A DNA stretch of 64,000 nt from Bacteroidales bacterium (GCA_030681475.1 JAUXWT010000011.1:124001-188000); one strand, 5' to 3'. Positions 16,043 through 25,647 are shown, counted from the stretch's first letter. Translations and numbers: made by a program. The notes: a model not told the origin generated them from the sequence alone.

Positions 16043-17441
16043 CCTCCTTCGGCCCAACCATTTTCCTAGGATCCACCGCCCGGTTGAAATCCTCCTCTGA
16101 GATCAGTCCCGATTCCATGGCCGCTTCGCGCAGGGTCAAATGTTCCTTGTGGGCTTTTTTGGCGATCTTCGCAGCGTTGTCATAACCGATGTGGGGATTG
16201 AGCGCAGTAACAAGCATGAGTGAATTTTCGAGATTTTTATTGATGGCGGTCATGTTTGGTGCGATCCCAACGGCGCAGTTGTCGTTGAACGAGACACATG
16301 CATCACCGAGCAGACGTGCTGACATCAGCAGGTTAGAGACCATCATGGGTTTGAACACATTAAGCTGGAAATGGCCACTGATTCCGCCGATATTGATGGC
16401 GACATCATTTCCCAGCACCTGAGCGCACACCATGGTCATGGCTTCGGGCTGGGTCGGATTCACCTTGCCGGGCATAATACTGGAGCCGGGTTCATTTTCG
16501 GGAAGCATCAGTTCGCCGATGCCGCAACGCGGACCGGAAGCCAGCAACCGTATGTTTGAGGCGATATGCATCAGGCTTACTGCAAGTGTTTTCAGCGCTC
16601 CGGAAGTTTCTACCATTGCATCGTGTGCCGACAACGACTCAAATTTATTACCGGCAGTAATGAATGGCAGACCGGTAAGACCGGCGATTTTCTTTGCCAC
16701 CAGAACATCATACCCTTTTGGCGCGTTTAATCCGGTGCCAACGGCGGTTCCGCCAAGCGCCAGTTCGGAGAGGTGGGGAAGCGTATTTTTCAGAGCTTTT
16801 AACCCATGTTCAAGCTGAGAAACATACCCTGAAAATTCCTGGCCAAGGGTCAGTGGCGTTGCATCCATCAGGTGGGTGCGGCCGGTTTTAACGATCTCCT
16901 TGAATTCTTCGGATTTCTTTGCTAGCGTTCCCTTCAAAAACTCAACCCCCGGAATGGTAACTCCTGTGACCATCTTGTATGCTGCAATGCTCATCGCCGC
17001 GGGAAAAGTGTCGTTCGACGATTGCGATTTATTTACATCATCGTTCGGATGGATATAGGATTTTTCTTCACCGCCAAGTACACCGCCGTTCAGCACGTGA
17101 GCGCGGTTTGCGATCACCTCGTTGAGATTCATGTTGGTTTGGGTACCCGAACCGGTTTGCCAGATCACCAGCGGAAACTGGTCGTCCAGTTCACCAATGA
17201 GTATTTCATCACACGCTTTCACGATCAGCTCCTTCTTGTCAGGGGGTAGCGCTCCCAGGTCGGCATTGACCATGGCAGCCGCTTTTTTCAGGATGGCCAT
17301 GCCGTGGATCACCTCTCTGGGCATGGAACCGGGCTCCCCGATTTTGAAATTGCCGAGCGATCGTTGTGTCTGGGCTCCCCAGTATTTGTCCATGTCAACC
17401 TCTATGGGTCCCATGGTGTCTTTTTCGATACGTGTTTTCAT
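16038..17441 (-). CDS. fumC: Class II fumarate hydratase
   Basis: 467 residues, normal length. It interconverts fumarate and malate in the TCA cycle as an iron-independent homotetramer. Evident features are the N-terminal [36 protein letters not shown] (131-147), [11 protein letters not shown] with catalytic His190, and the superfamily signature [11 protein letters not shown] (319-329) with the catalytic Ser loop. It ends MVGPKEA, with the stop codon inside a GTCAC-type repeat. It starts 30 bases after the ArsC-like gene and is probably co-transcribed with it. Confidence 0.97.
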   Translation of the reverse strand: MKTRIEKDTMGPIEVDMDKYWGAQTQRSLGNFKIGEPGSMPREVIHGMAILKKAAAMVNADLGALPPDKKELIVKACDEILIGELDDQFPLVIWQTGSGTQTNMNLNEVIANRAHVLNGGVLGGEEKSYIHPNDDVNKSQSSNDTFPAAMSIAAYKMVTGVTIPGVEFLKGTLAKKSEEFKEIVKTGRTHLMDATPLTLGQEFSGYVSQLEHGLKALKNTLPHLSELALGGTAVGTGLNAPKGYDVLVAKKIAGLTGLPFITAGNKFESLSAHDAMVETSGALKTLAVSLMHIASNIRLLASGPRCGIGELMLPENEPGSSIMPGKVNPTQPEAMTMVCAQVLGNDVAINIGGISGHFQLNVFKPMMVSNLLMSARLLGDACVSFNDNCAVGIAPNMTAINKNLENSLMLVTALNPHIGYDNAAKIAKKAHKEHLTLREAAMESGLISEEDFNRAVDPRKMVGPKEA

Positions 17442-17471
17442 GGTGTAATTTTTATGTTGAATTCGTGGATA

Positions 17472-17816
17472 TCATTTTATCAAAGGTGCGATGTTTTCAA
17501 CCGGATCACCTAATACAGCTTTATACTGACTTTCAACGATTGGTCGTTTCAGGAGTTTTGGATTTTGGATGATAATTCTGATCAATTCATGATCTTCGAA
17601 CTTTTTTCCCTTCACGTTTTTTCTATAATATTCTTCCTGTGAACGCAGGATCTCCGCCGGTCGAAGATTCAGTTTCATCAGCAACCTTTCGATCTCCTTT
17701 TCCATCAACGTTTTTTTGAGGTACTCAACCACTTCGAACGGTTTGCCTGATTCCTGCAGATATTTCAGGCCGGCACGGGATTTTTTGCATGAGGGGTTGT
17801 GATAGATCTTCAGCAT
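17472..17816 (-). CDS. ArsC/Spx-family thioredoxin-fold protein
   Basis: 114 residues, typical for the family. The opening MLKIYHNPSCKKSRAGL has the redox Cys10 in an arsenate-reductase-type CxxS loop. A conserved Arg in LLKRPIVE corresponds to an oxyanion-binding position. The family includes glutaredoxin-dependent arsenate reductases (ArsC), YffB-like proteins and Spx regulators. With no arsenic genes nearby, an arsenate role is only one possibility. It precedes fumC by 30 bases and follows a hairpin-rich repeat block. Confidence 0.85.
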   Translation of the reverse strand: MLKIYHNPSCKKSRAGLKYLQESGKPFEVVEYLKKTLMEKEIERLLMKLNLRPAEILRSQEEYYRKNVKGKKFEDHELIRIIIQNPKLLKRPIVESQYKAVLGDPVENIAPLIK

Positions 17817-17828
17817 ATGGTATCTTTT

Positions 17829-17956
17829 GGAGACGCACCTTAGTGTATCTCAAGGAGACGCACTGCTGTGCGTCTTTACAGTGCCGGTTTCAACAAGGAG
17901 ATGCACCTTGGTGTATCTCTGGGAGACGCACTGCTGTGCGTCTTTACATTGCCGGG
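17829..17956. repeat. Two-copy 68-bp repeat with GACGCAC-TGCT-GTGCGTC hairpins
   Basis: Units start at 17829 and 17897, 68 bases apart and about 85% identical. Each has GGAGA(C/T)GCACCTT(A/G)GTGTATCTC followed by GGAGACGCACTGCTGTGCGTCTTTACA. The second half forms a perfect 7-bp stem. A weaker stem forms in the first half. The block lies between prfB and the ArsC-like gene. There is no spacer diversity, so this is not a CRISPR. Confidence 0.8.
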
Positions 17957-17977
17957 GGCCACACATTACACCATCTA

Positions 17978-19067
17978 TCAAGCGTTCCCATACTCCATCA
18001 GGTATGATTTGATGAACTCCGTGAGTTCTCCGTCGAGCACTGCCTGCGTGTCTGATGTTTCGAAGCCGGTACGCAGGTCCTTTACCATTTTATATGGATG
18101 CAGCACATAGCTGCGGATCTGGCTGCCCCATTCGATCTTTTTTTTGCCACTTTCGATCACGTTGATCTTTTCGCGTTGTTTTCGCAGCTCGATCTCATAC
18201 AATTGCGACTTCAGTAATTTGAGCGCCTTTTCCCGGTTCTGACCTTGTGAACGTGTTTCCTGGCATTCAATCACGATCCCGGATGGTTCGTGCCTGAGCC
18301 TGACTGCTGTTTCAACTTTGTTGACATTTTGTCCGCCGGGGCCGCTGCTCCTGAAGGTATCCCAACTGATGTCGGAGGGGTTGATATCAATAACAATATC
18401 GTCGTTAATGATCGGATAAGCATATACCGATGCAAAGGATGTGTGACGCTTGTGGTTTGAATCGAATGGCGAAAGACGTACCAGCCGGTGAACGCCATTT
18501 TCTCCTTTGAGGTAACCATATGCGTAATCTCCGTCAAATTCGAGGGTTACCGATTTGATCCCGGCTACATCGCCTTCCTGATAATCAACCTCGGTGATTT
18601 TGAATTTATTCCGTTCGGCATACCGGATGTACATCCGCATGAGCATCTCCGCCCAGTCCTGCGATTCAGTACCTCCCGCCCCGGAGTTGATCTGCACGAT
18701 GACGCCGAGTTTATCCTCCTCGCCACTTAACATATTACGGAATTCAAGCTCTTCGACAAAGTGCAGTGTTTCCTTAAAATGCTTCTCGAGTTCTGTCTCT
18801 GTGCTTTCTCCCTGGATGAAGAAATCCCACATGATCATCAGGTCATCGCGGCTTGACACCGCCTTCCGGTACGCATCTGTCCAGAGTTTTTTATCGCGGA
18901 TCGACCGCAATGCCAGTTCGGCAGTTTTAGGATTGTTCCAAAAATCGGGTTCGTGCGATAGTTGCTCTTCTTCTGCTATCAGGGAGAGTTTTTTGTCAAT
19001 GTCAAAGATACCTCCTCAAGACATCAAGTCTTGTCTGAAGGTCTTTCAACTGGTCTAATGATACCAT
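17978..19067 (-). CDS. prfB: Peptide chain release factor 2, programmed +1 frameshift
   Basis: It is read as two segments, 19067-19005 then 19003-17978, giving 362 residues (normal length). It recognises UGA/UAA at the ribosome and triggers peptide release. Frame 0 encodes 21 residues ([20 protein letters not shown] then Leu) and meets TGA at 19004-19002. Skipping one base gives [13 protein letters not shown] and the rest of the protein. Evident are the stop-codon recognition SPF (199-201) and the peptidyl-hydrolysis GGQ (244-246, in [13 protein letters not shown]). It begins one base after the recX stop, indicating translational coupling. A plain ORF call at 18910 starting on TTG misses the N-terminal domain. 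Confidence 0.96.
19001..19016 (-). promoter_or_regulatory. prfB: prfB +1 frameshift site AGGAGGTATCTTTGAC
   Basis: Minus strand: a Shine-Dalgarno-like AGGAGG (19016-19011), TAT, slippery CTT (19007-19005), TGA (19004-19002), C. This is the classical autoregulatory RF2 site: low RF2 favours slippage at CTT-TGA-C. The internal SD keeps the standard 3-base spacing, even though genes here rarely use SD sequences for initiation. Confidence 0.95.
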
Positions 19068-19068
19068 G

Positions 19069-19557
19069 TCAGATTTTAAGTTCCGTTAATACTTTTATGA
19101 TCAGGTCAAATTCAAATCCTTTGCCCGTGACAAAAGTGAGGATTTTTTCGCGGATGTTCAAATGTTTTTCTGAATTTATTTCCAACTTTTTTTTGAGGAC
19201 CAACTCGTGGATCGTTCTCATGTAATCATCCTCCCCGATCTCCTCCATGGCCTTGTTCACAAGATTTTCCGAAATGTTACGGCCTTTCAGCTCATAACGG
19301 ATTTTTATCCGTCCCCATTTGTTGATATGAAATTTACTACGTACAAAGATACGGGCATATCGCTCCTCATCAATAAAACCTTCCTCCTTCAACTGACGCA
19401 TGATCTGTCTTGTTTTCGCCTGTGAAACTTTCCACTGCATCAGTTTCTGGTCAACCTCATGGCTGCATCGTTCCTGGTAAGCACAAAAGTGGCGAATTCT
19501 TACCATGATGGCCTCCAGATCAAGTATTGAGGATTCGTGAATATTGGATTTACTCAT
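19069..19557 (-). CDS. recX: RecX regulatory protein
   Basis: 162 residues. Three repeats of a three-helix module are visible, including KTRQIMRQLKEEGFIDEERYARIFVRSK and the following KWGRIKIRYELKGRNI, the most conserved part of RecX. RecX binds the RecA filament and blocks its extension. It stops one base before prfB, an arrangement suggesting coupling. Neither recA nor other SOS genes are in the window. Confidence 0.9.
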   Translation of the reverse strand: MSKSNIHESSILDLEAIMVRIRHFCAYQERCSHEVDQKLMQWKVSQAKTRQIMRQLKEEGFIDEERYARIFVRSKFHINKWGRIKIRYELKGRNISENLVNKAMEEIGEDDYMRTIHELVLKKKLEINSEKHLNIREKILTFVTGKGFEFDLIIKVLTELKI

Positions 19558-19698
19558 GGGTGAAAATAAAAAAAGACATCAGGTTACCGGAATGTTAAAC
19601 ATGTAAAGGTAATGCTAAACATGCATTAAAAGAAAAAAAACAAAGAAAAAATTTTCAACTATCCGGGCTCATGGTATTTTCCGGGATTCACGACCCGG

Positions 19699-22600
19699 TC
19701 AATTTTGCTTCTCATATACATCAACTTCCCTGAAGTAGAAAGGGCCATGCGGGGTGTTTTCGCTCACCCATAACAAGTAACGGTATTGTTTTGGTTTCCC
19801 GGGAAGGAGGATGATCGAATACATCACTTTGCTGTTGTCGAATACATCTTCAGGAGGAGCCATTGCAATAAAGTCCCACCCTGAGGTCTTGGGGTCGTTC
19901 TTTATGGTTAGGTTTTTCCCGCCGGTTGCTCCCCAAAGTGAAAAGGATTGCCCCCCGCGACTAATACTTTGCCCGGTGAAAACATGCATGCTGTCAAGTT
20001 CGATCTCCTGCTGCAGGTCCAACAGGATCCTTCCCTCGCCGATGTCAGACCATTTATCGTTGAGTAAATCGCCCGGCAGGAGGTCAAACATGCCGTCGTT
20101 GATTGCAGGAACGATCATCCCGTCACGGACATTCCCCGTCAGGGTTGTATCAGCATCTGTAAAATAATAGCTTGATGTAACACCATTCGGCTGGTGGATA
20201 TCTGCAAAATCCTTCATGGTAACCCGCCCGGGAAGCCCTGCCAGGTCGCGGTTTTTGTAAACATATATCTTGGCGGCCGGCTCCATGGTTTCATCAACAT
20301 AACTTTTAGGCAGGTTCAATGATAATGGTTGGCGACCTGTAAAATCGTCATACAACGGTTGTGCAAGCTGAATCTGATCAAAGGGATTGTAAGCCAAAGA
20401 GATGGCAAATATTTTAATGCTTTCATTGTCCGGAAGTTGCAGGGTTTCGCTACCAGGACCGGCTTCGAGTTTATACTTGAACATATAGGTGTATTGATTG
20501 GTGATGGTTACCGTATCCCGGCGGAGTGGCGATGCAAACCAGGCGACCTCATCCCGATTGATGAATCCTGTTTGCAACCCTTTTATTCTTCCGAATTTAT
20601 CCCGGATTCGATGATCGGATTGTCCGATATTACCATAGGATGCCTGGATACGCAAGTTGAATTTCGAACCTCCCGCTTTGAAGGTTCCCGATGTATCAGT
20701 AAGCGCCGCTGCCAGGATGTAAATTTGATTGAAGTTACCGGTTTTGGGCAGGATGATCTTTTGTCCCATGCAGGTGAGCACATTGTTTTTTCCATATGCT
20801 GCCGGCCCCAAATTGAATAGCACTCCGTTTGCCAGCAAGGTTTCCGGGAAAATCCGGGCAGGTATGCTGATACCTTGTGGATTGAAATGTCCTTTCTTCG
20901 TGCTATCAACACCGGATACCACGTTTTGGTCATAGACCAGCGGCAGGGCGAAAGCGTTGAGATCTGCAAGTTTTTCAACCGGCGGCTCAAGTTGAACGGC
21001 AAAACTCCGGGTGTCATATTTTTTCATATCAACCATCAATTTCCCATTGCTGATCACAGCTTCACCTACCAGTCGCTCCTGGCTGTCGATTTCCCAAGCC
21101 CTTGCAATTTTAGAGGCCATCGTAACCGTCACGCCGTTGATGTCATGCCCGACAAGCTCCTGCAGGCGGATAACCACATCTTTACCATTCTCCGCTTTTT
21201 TTATCGCGCGAATGTCAACCTGGGGTACAGAGACATTTGCAAATGAAAAACCTTTTCCCAGGAAACCGGGATGATGCGGAACCTGGAAAACCCGAAGCGG
21301 TTGATTCAGCCTTCTGCCTTGCCATTCAGACAGGCCGGTGCGCCAGTCTCCCTTGTGGCTGTAAAGACCGTAGGTGATATCGTGGATACCCCAGTCCTGT
21401 GTGGCCTGGTCGTGGAAGTTATTTGTCTTAGGGGTATAAAGCAGGGTTAACCGCAGGGTGTTGTCGTTTGGTTTGTCGGATCCGTATTTACAATCTTCTG
21501 AAATGGTCACCCCAAAAATGCCCGACTTATCCGTCAGATCGATCCATTCAAGGGATGGAAATTCAAATTTATTTTCATTGTTGGTTTCCCATTCTCTGGC
21601 GCCCAATCCAAGGTTGTAAGTTGCCACGCTGTTTGACGCTGTGAGCGGGAATGATGCTTTAAGGCTCACGCCGCTTGATTGCCACCGGATGTTGTTGCGG
21701 ATGATCAGGTTCTCCATACCCGCAGTAAGTTGAATGTATTGCGTAAAGACCGAATTCATGGCCTTGCGTTCGATTTTGACCGTGGCACGTACCGGGCCTT
21801 TTTCGAGAACGGTTATTTTGGCTGGTCCCCTGACATGCTCCATGGGCGGTTTTTTACGGTCTTTCCAATCCATGTAACGTGCCGGCCAATATACAGGATG
21901 TTCCTTTTGAAATTCCAGCCGAATCGGGGCAGAGAGCAACTCCTTTCCCGGCTTTTTATCAATGATACTTGAGATGTCGCCAGCGGAATTGATTGTTATT
22001 TTCAAAAATTCATTGTCAAGCATTTTTTCAGTCGCGGTGAGCGTCGTTTTAGCGGGTTTCACATCACCTGCTGACCGGACATCAAAACATGCCAGTCCCA
22101 TAGAGGGGATGGTACATAGAAATAGGATACGGATGCGCTCTTTTGATCGCTCCAGGGTCTGGGCAGGCAACTCATTGTTTAAAGAATCAAAGACCTTTAT
22201 ATCTTTCGGCGCTCCTTCCGGATAATGGATTTCAGCTTCAACCACATCTTTCCGGTCGATGGTGAGCGGATTGTAAACAACAATCGTTTTACCTTTTCCC
22301 CGCGTATCCATGGCGCGGATCACAACGCCGGCTGAAGATTCAAGGGTGGCTGAAAATTTATTCAAAGCAAGAATTGCATCATTCCAGGCATGTTCACAGG
22401 TTTTTGGAACAGCAGTTTCCGGGAGGTTATCATACATCTGGTTGCCAAGGACAAGACGCCAGGACTCATTAAGCGATCCATGCGGGTATCTGATCCCGCC
22501 AAGCCAGTCGGCCATCACCGCCAACGGCTCGGTGGCCAGTGCGAGTTGTTCGTTTTTGCGGTTCCATCGTTTTATACAGGCTTGTGAAGTGAGCGATCCC

Positions 22601-22836
22601 GAAGTATATTGCATGAAGAGGGAATCAACGTGATCTCTGTCAAATTCCGTCCTGATATCTCCATTGCCCAAAAGTGCATGCCGTATCACCGACTCAGGGG
22701 AGGGGATAGCAAACGAACACTCCCTCCCTGGTTTAAATAAAAATGCCGCAGGGTCAGTCTCGCCTGATTGTGCTTTTACAATATGCCCACCCGGAAAAAG
22801 AAGGAGGCCAATGGCAATGTAACAGATTCGCATCAT
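19699..22836 (-). CDS. GH38 alpha-mannosidase-like secreted protein lacking the catalytic barrel
   Basis: 1,045 residues. A signal peptide ends near 22 (VKAQ). Residues ~60-160 match the mid-domain of GH38 enzymes (TSGSLTSQACIKRWNRKNEQ, then LVLGNQMYDNLPETAVP). About 160-640 is the GH38 central and C-terminal beta-sandwich region, and ~650-1045 looks like additional carbohydrate-binding or discoidin-type modules. The N-terminal alpha/beta barrel, with the HxD zinc motif and nucleophile Asp (about 250-300 residues), is absent: the signal peptide leads into ~40 residues and then the middle domain. No upstream ORF could supply it, because the neighbour starts 90 bases away on the other strand. 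It is either an internally deleted relic or a non-catalytic glycan-binding derivative. The reading frame is intact. Confidence 0.75.
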   Translation of the reverse strand: MMRICYIAIGLLLFPGGHIVKAQSGETDPAAFLFKPGRECSFAIPSPESVIRHALLGNGDIRTEFDRDHVDSLFMQYTSGSLTSQACIKRWNRKNEQLALATEPLAVMADWLGGIRYPHGSLNESWRLVLGNQMYDNLPETAVPKTCEHAWNDAILALNKFSATLESSAGVVIRAMDTRGKGKTIVVYNPLTIDRKDVVEAEIHYPEGAPKDIKVFDSLNNELPAQTLERSKERIRILFLCTIPSMGLACFDVRSAGDVKPAKTTLTATEKMLDNEFLKITINSAGDISSIIDKKPGKELLSAPIRLEFQKEHPVYWPARYMDWKDRKKPPMEHVRGPAKITVLEKGPVRATVKIERKAMNSVFTQYIQLTAGMENLIIRNNIRWQSSGVSLKASFPLTASNSVATYNLGLGAREWETNNENKFEFPSLEWIDLTDKSGIFGVTISEDCKYGSDKPNDNTLRLTLLYTPKTNNFHDQATQDWGIHDITYGLYSHKGDWRTGLSEWQGRRLNQPLRVFQVPHHPGFLGKGFSFANVSVPQVDIRAIKKAENGKDVVIRLQELVGHDINGVTVTMASKIARAWEIDSQERLVGEAVISNGKLMVDMKKYDTRSFAVQLEPPVEKLADLNAFALPLVYDQNVVSGVDSTKKGHFNPQGISIPARIFPETLLANGVLFNLGPAAYGKNNVLTCMGQKIILPKTGNFNQIYILAAALTDTSGTFKAGGSKFNLRIQASYGNIGQSDHRIRDKFGRIKGLQTGFINRDEVAWFASPLRRDTVTITNQYTYMFKYKLEAGPGSETLQLPDNESIKIFAISLAYNPFDQIQLAQPLYDDFTGRQPLSLNLPKSYVDETMEPAAKIYVYKNRDLAGLPGRVTMKDFADIHQPNGVTSSYYFTDADTTLTGNVRDGMIVPAINDGMFDLLPGDLLNDKWSDIGEGRILLDLQQEIELDSMHVFTGQSISRGGQSFSLWGATGGKNLTIKNDPKTSGWDFIAMAPPEDVFDNSKVMYSIILLPGKPKQYRYLLWVSENTPHGPFYFREVDVYEKQN

Positions 22837-22890
22837 GACAGTAGTATTTCCGTGTAAAAATAGAGATTTATTTTTTTACCGGAAAAGCGT

Positions 22891-22898
22891 TACTTTTG
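22891..22898 (+). promoter_or_regulatory. -7 element TACTTTTG for the thioredoxin lipoprotein gene
   Basis: Exact TAnnTTTG match, 27 bases upstream of ATG 22926, with a T-rich stretch (22870-22877) about 14-20 bases upstream as a possible -33. Confidence 0.55.
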
Positions 22899-22925
22899 TC
22901 CAAACAAATCATAACAGGAGATTAT

Positions 22926-24047
22926 ATGAAAAATTTTGCAATTATATTATTTGTCAGTTCGATCCTTGCATCATGCATGAATAATAAAGACCAGGTCAAG
23001 ATCACCGGTGAGATAAAAGGGGTGGATTCCGGTTGGGTCTTCCTTCAGAAATATGATCAGGAGAAGTGGGTAAATGTTGACTCGGCAAATCTTAAAAAGG
23101 GTGAATTTTCGTTTACCGGAAAAGTTGACCTTCCCGAAATGTGGCATATTTCGATGCAGGAAAATGAGATACTACTTCCGGTATTTGTAGAAAATTCCAA
23201 AATAACTGTTCAGATATTTCCGGATAGTGTTGAGAAATCGACAGTTAAAGGATCCGTTGCTCATGACACCTACCAACAATATCTGACGATGAATGAAGCC
23301 CTCAGCCACCAGATGGATGGAGTTTACCTGGAGTGGAAAAAAGCAAAGGAGATCAATGACACGTTGGGCATGGCACGGTACGATTCGATCTCAACTTTGC
23401 TGGATGGTGAAATGAAAAAGCAGCTTCAGGATTTTGCCAGAATCAACAACAAATCGGTTGTTTCTCCCTACCTGGTGATGCGTAACAGTTGGCAGTTTGA
23501 ACTGCCTGAAATGGAGGAGGTCTTGAATGCATTGGATACCAACCTGAACGCATCCCCCTATATGCAGGTTTTACGGAAACGCATCGAAATCCTTCAAAAG
23601 GTAGCTGTGGGTCAGATCGCTCCGGATTTCGAGATGAACGACAGCACGGGTAAGGCGGTGAGTCTCTCTTCATTCAAAGGAAAAATCCTCCTTGTTGATT
23701 TCTGGGCATCCTGGTGCGGCCCATGCCGTGCCGAAAACCCAAATGTGGTAAAGGCTTATCTGGCATTCAGCAAAAAGGGGTTTGATATTCTCGGGTGTTC
23801 GTTTGATCAGAAACGTGAGAAATGGATCAAAGCGATCAAAGATGATCAATTGACCTGGACCCATGTTTCGGATCTGAAGGGTTGGGGCAATGCAGCCGGA
23901 AAATTGTATGGCGTTAATTCCATTCCTGCCAATGTGCTGCTTGACAAAGATCAGAAGATCATCGGCCGTAACCTGCGCGGCGAGGAACTCTTCAAAAAGC
24001 TGGAAGAGGTACTGGGACCGGCGGTTAAATCCTTAAAGAGTCGCTAA
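22926..24047 (+). CDS. Lipoprotein thiol-disulfide oxidoreductase, DUF4369 plus TlpA-like thioredoxin
   Basis: 373 residues from ATG 22926, preceded by AGGAGA. The lipobox ILASC gives lipid-modified Cys17. An N-terminal beta domain of DUF4369 type (about 22-115, VKITGEIKGVDSGWVFLQKY) is joined by a helical linker to a C-terminal thioredoxin fold with WASWCGPCRAENP, the active-site CGPC. Family members act in the periplasm, reducing or transferring disulfides for cytochrome c maturation or nutrient acquisition proteins. The next gene (24194) has a related layout, so the two form a paralogous pair. Confidence 0.9.
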   Translation: MKNFAIILFVSSILASCMNNKDQVKITGEIKGVDSGWVFLQKYDQEKWVNVDSANLKKGEFSFTGKVDLPEMWHISMQENEILLPVFVENSKITVQIFPDSVEKSTVKGSVAHDTYQQYLTMNEALSHQMDGVYLEWKKAKEINDTLGMARYDSISTLLDGEMKKQLQDFARINNKSVVSPYLVMRNSWQFELPEMEEVLNALDTNLNASPYMQVLRKRIEILQKVAVGQIAPDFEMNDSTGKAVSLSSFKGKILLVDFWASWCGPCRAENPNVVKAYLAFSKKGFDILGCSFDQKREKWIKAIKDDQLTWTHVSDLKGWGNAAGKLYGVNSIPANVLLDKDQKIIGRNLRGEELFKKLEEVLGPAVKSLKSR

Positions 24048-24051
24048 TTTT

Positions 24052-24177
24052 ACCCACCCCAACCCCTCCCTTGCAAAGGGAGGGGTGCGCTGCTCATAAA
24101 CCGATGACAAGATTTATGGTTTTTACTGTAGTAAACGGGCTCCCCTCCCTGCTGGCAGGGAGGGGTTGGGGGTGGGT
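24052..24177. repeat. Nested inverted repeat ACCCACCCCAACCCCTCCCT / AGGGAGGGGTTGGGGGTGGGT
   Basis: Outer arms lie at 24052-24071 and 24157-24177. Each end also forms its own hairpin: CCCCTCCCTT-GCA-AAGGGAGGGG (24064-24086) and CCCCTCCCTGC-TG-GCAGGGAGGGG (24143-24166). The ~55-base centre has no gene. It looks like a miniature mobile-type element between the two thioredoxin genes; a related hairpin is inside murF at 57412-57456. Confidence 0.8.
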
Positions 24178-24193
24178 ATTCAATCATTCTCAA

Positions 24194-25561
24194 ATGCGAA
24201 ATATTTTTATCCTGATTCTACTTTTTGTTTCCGGCCTTTCACAGGCACAAAACACGATTGATGGAACTTTGCCGGATTTTGGCGGGAAGAAAATATTCCT
24301 GATGAGTATTTACGGGGAGAAACTGAAGGCCATCGACTCCACAACCACCGATACCGGCGGTCATTTCAGCTTTACGATCATTAACCGCCTGCCGGGAATG
24401 TACCGGGTTTTCTGGAATAAAGAGGGTTTTGTTGACCTGGTGTGGAACCAGGAAGATGTAAAATTTACCACCTCATCCGTTTACCCCGAAGACAGTCTTC
24501 AAATCTTCTCTTCGCTTGAAAATAAGATTAACCTGACGTATTCGAAACTCGACCGGATCAACCAGTCAAAATTGCAGTTGTTGATGCCAGTTGTTGACTA
24601 CTACCCGGTAAAAGATGCTTTTTATGCTTTGGCGAAGAAGGAAATGGAGGGTATCCAGAAATCACAGCAGCGCTATCTTGATTCATTGGCCGGGTTATAT
24701 CCCAACTCCTTTGCCGTTCGCATGGCGAAGGCCTATCAAACACCGTTTATTCCGGCCGGCATAGACAAAGAGGATCGGATCAACCTGTTGAGGCAACATT
24801 ATTTTGACCGTGTCGATTTTTCAGATACCGCCCTGTTGCGGAGCATGGTTTTCGTGAACAAAGCTATCGCTTACTTATCGCTTTACAGCAATAACCGATT
24901 GCCTCAGAAACAACTGGAAGCTGAATTCATCAAAGCGGTCACCCTCATGCTTGGCGCGGCGTCTGTGAGCCCGGTGATCTATAAGTTCTGGCTCGATTAT
25001 CTTGTGGGCGGGTTCGACAAATACCATTTCGATGAAGTGATCACCTATATTGCCGATAATTTCCAGGATCCATCCTCCTGTGAAGACCAGGAACGGAAAT
25101 CGGCCCTGCAGAAAAAGCTTGATACCTTTAAGAAAATCGCCCTCGGCAAGATTGCCCCAGAAATGGAGGCGCCTGATGTCAAAGGGAAACTGGTCAGGTT
25201 GTCTGAAATCAGATCACCCTATACCCTGGTGATGTTTTATGCAACAACCTGTCCGCATTGTGTTTCCATGACACCCAGGCTTAAGGAGCTTTACGACAAC
25301 CAGCGTCCCAAACAGTTTGAGGTGATGGCGGTTTCCATCGATACCAGCCGCAACGACTGGATAAATTTTATTAAGGAGCAGAAGCTCAACTGGATCAATG
25401 TTTCCGACCTCAACGGTTTCGGGAGTAAGTCGGCCGATGATTTCAACATCTATGCCACGCCCACCATGTTTTTGCTCGACGCTGAAAAGAAGATCCTGGC
25501 AAAGCCCATCTCCCTGATGGAACTCGAGCAGTCGTTGCGGGATTTTAATCTTGTGAGGTAA
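24194..25561 (+). CDS. Secreted thioredoxin-like protein with N-terminal DUF4369-like domain
   Basis: 455 residues from ATG 24194. That start gives the signal peptide MRNIFILILLFVSGLSQAQ; a longer reading back to 24071 runs through the inverted repeat and is not credible. An N-terminal beta domain (about 22-115) and a helical middle (about 115-310) precede a C-terminal thioredoxin fold with active site TTCPHCVSM (CPHC). CPHC is DsbA-like and more oxidising than CGPC. It pairs with the lipoprotein at 22926-24047. Confidence 0.88.
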   Translation: MRNIFILILLFVSGLSQAQNTIDGTLPDFGGKKIFLMSIYGEKLKAIDSTTTDTGGHFSFTIINRLPGMYRVFWNKEGFVDLVWNQEDVKFTTSSVYPEDSLQIFSSLENKINLTYSKLDRINQSKLQLLMPVVDYYPVKDAFYALAKKEMEGIQKSQQRYLDSLAGLYPNSFAVRMAKAYQTPFIPAGIDKEDRINLLRQHYFDRVDFSDTALLRSMVFVNKAIAYLSLYSNNRLPQKQLEAEFIKAVTLMLGAASVSPVIYKFWLDYLVGGFDKYHFDEVITYIADNFQDPSSCEDQERKSALQKKLDTFKKIALGKIAPEMEAPDVKGKLVRLSEIRSPYTLVMFYATTCPHCVSMTPRLKELYDNQRPKQFEVMAVSIDTSRNDWINFIKEQKLNWINVSDLNGFGSKSADDFNIYATPTMFLLDAEKKILAKPISLMELEQSLRDFNLVR

Positions 25562-25591
25562 CAAATTATTATGAAAAACCGGTGATCTTTT

Positions 25592-25599
25592 TACCTTTG
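25592..25599 (+). promoter_or_regulatory. -7 element TACCTTTG for ruvA
   Basis: Exact TAnnTTTG match, 48 bases upstream of ruvA ATG 25648. It is the likely entry promoter for ruvA-sprA. Confidence 0.55.
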
Positions 25600-25647
25600 C
25601 ACTTTTTCCGGGAATCCGGTAATTGATTACAGTCAGGAGTAGCGTAC

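Noticed and set aside
17829-17956. CRISPR or attachment site
   Set aside because: Only two adjacent units, both with internal hairpins, and no integrase, tRNA or cas gene nearby.
18910-19067. prfB starting at TTG 18910 as a shortened gene
   Set aside because: The frameshift site and the 52 missing N-terminal residues are clearly encoded upstream.
24071-24193. Longer N-terminus for the thioredoxin-like protein
   Set aside because: It would translate the inverted-repeat element and bury the signal peptide 41 residues into the protein.
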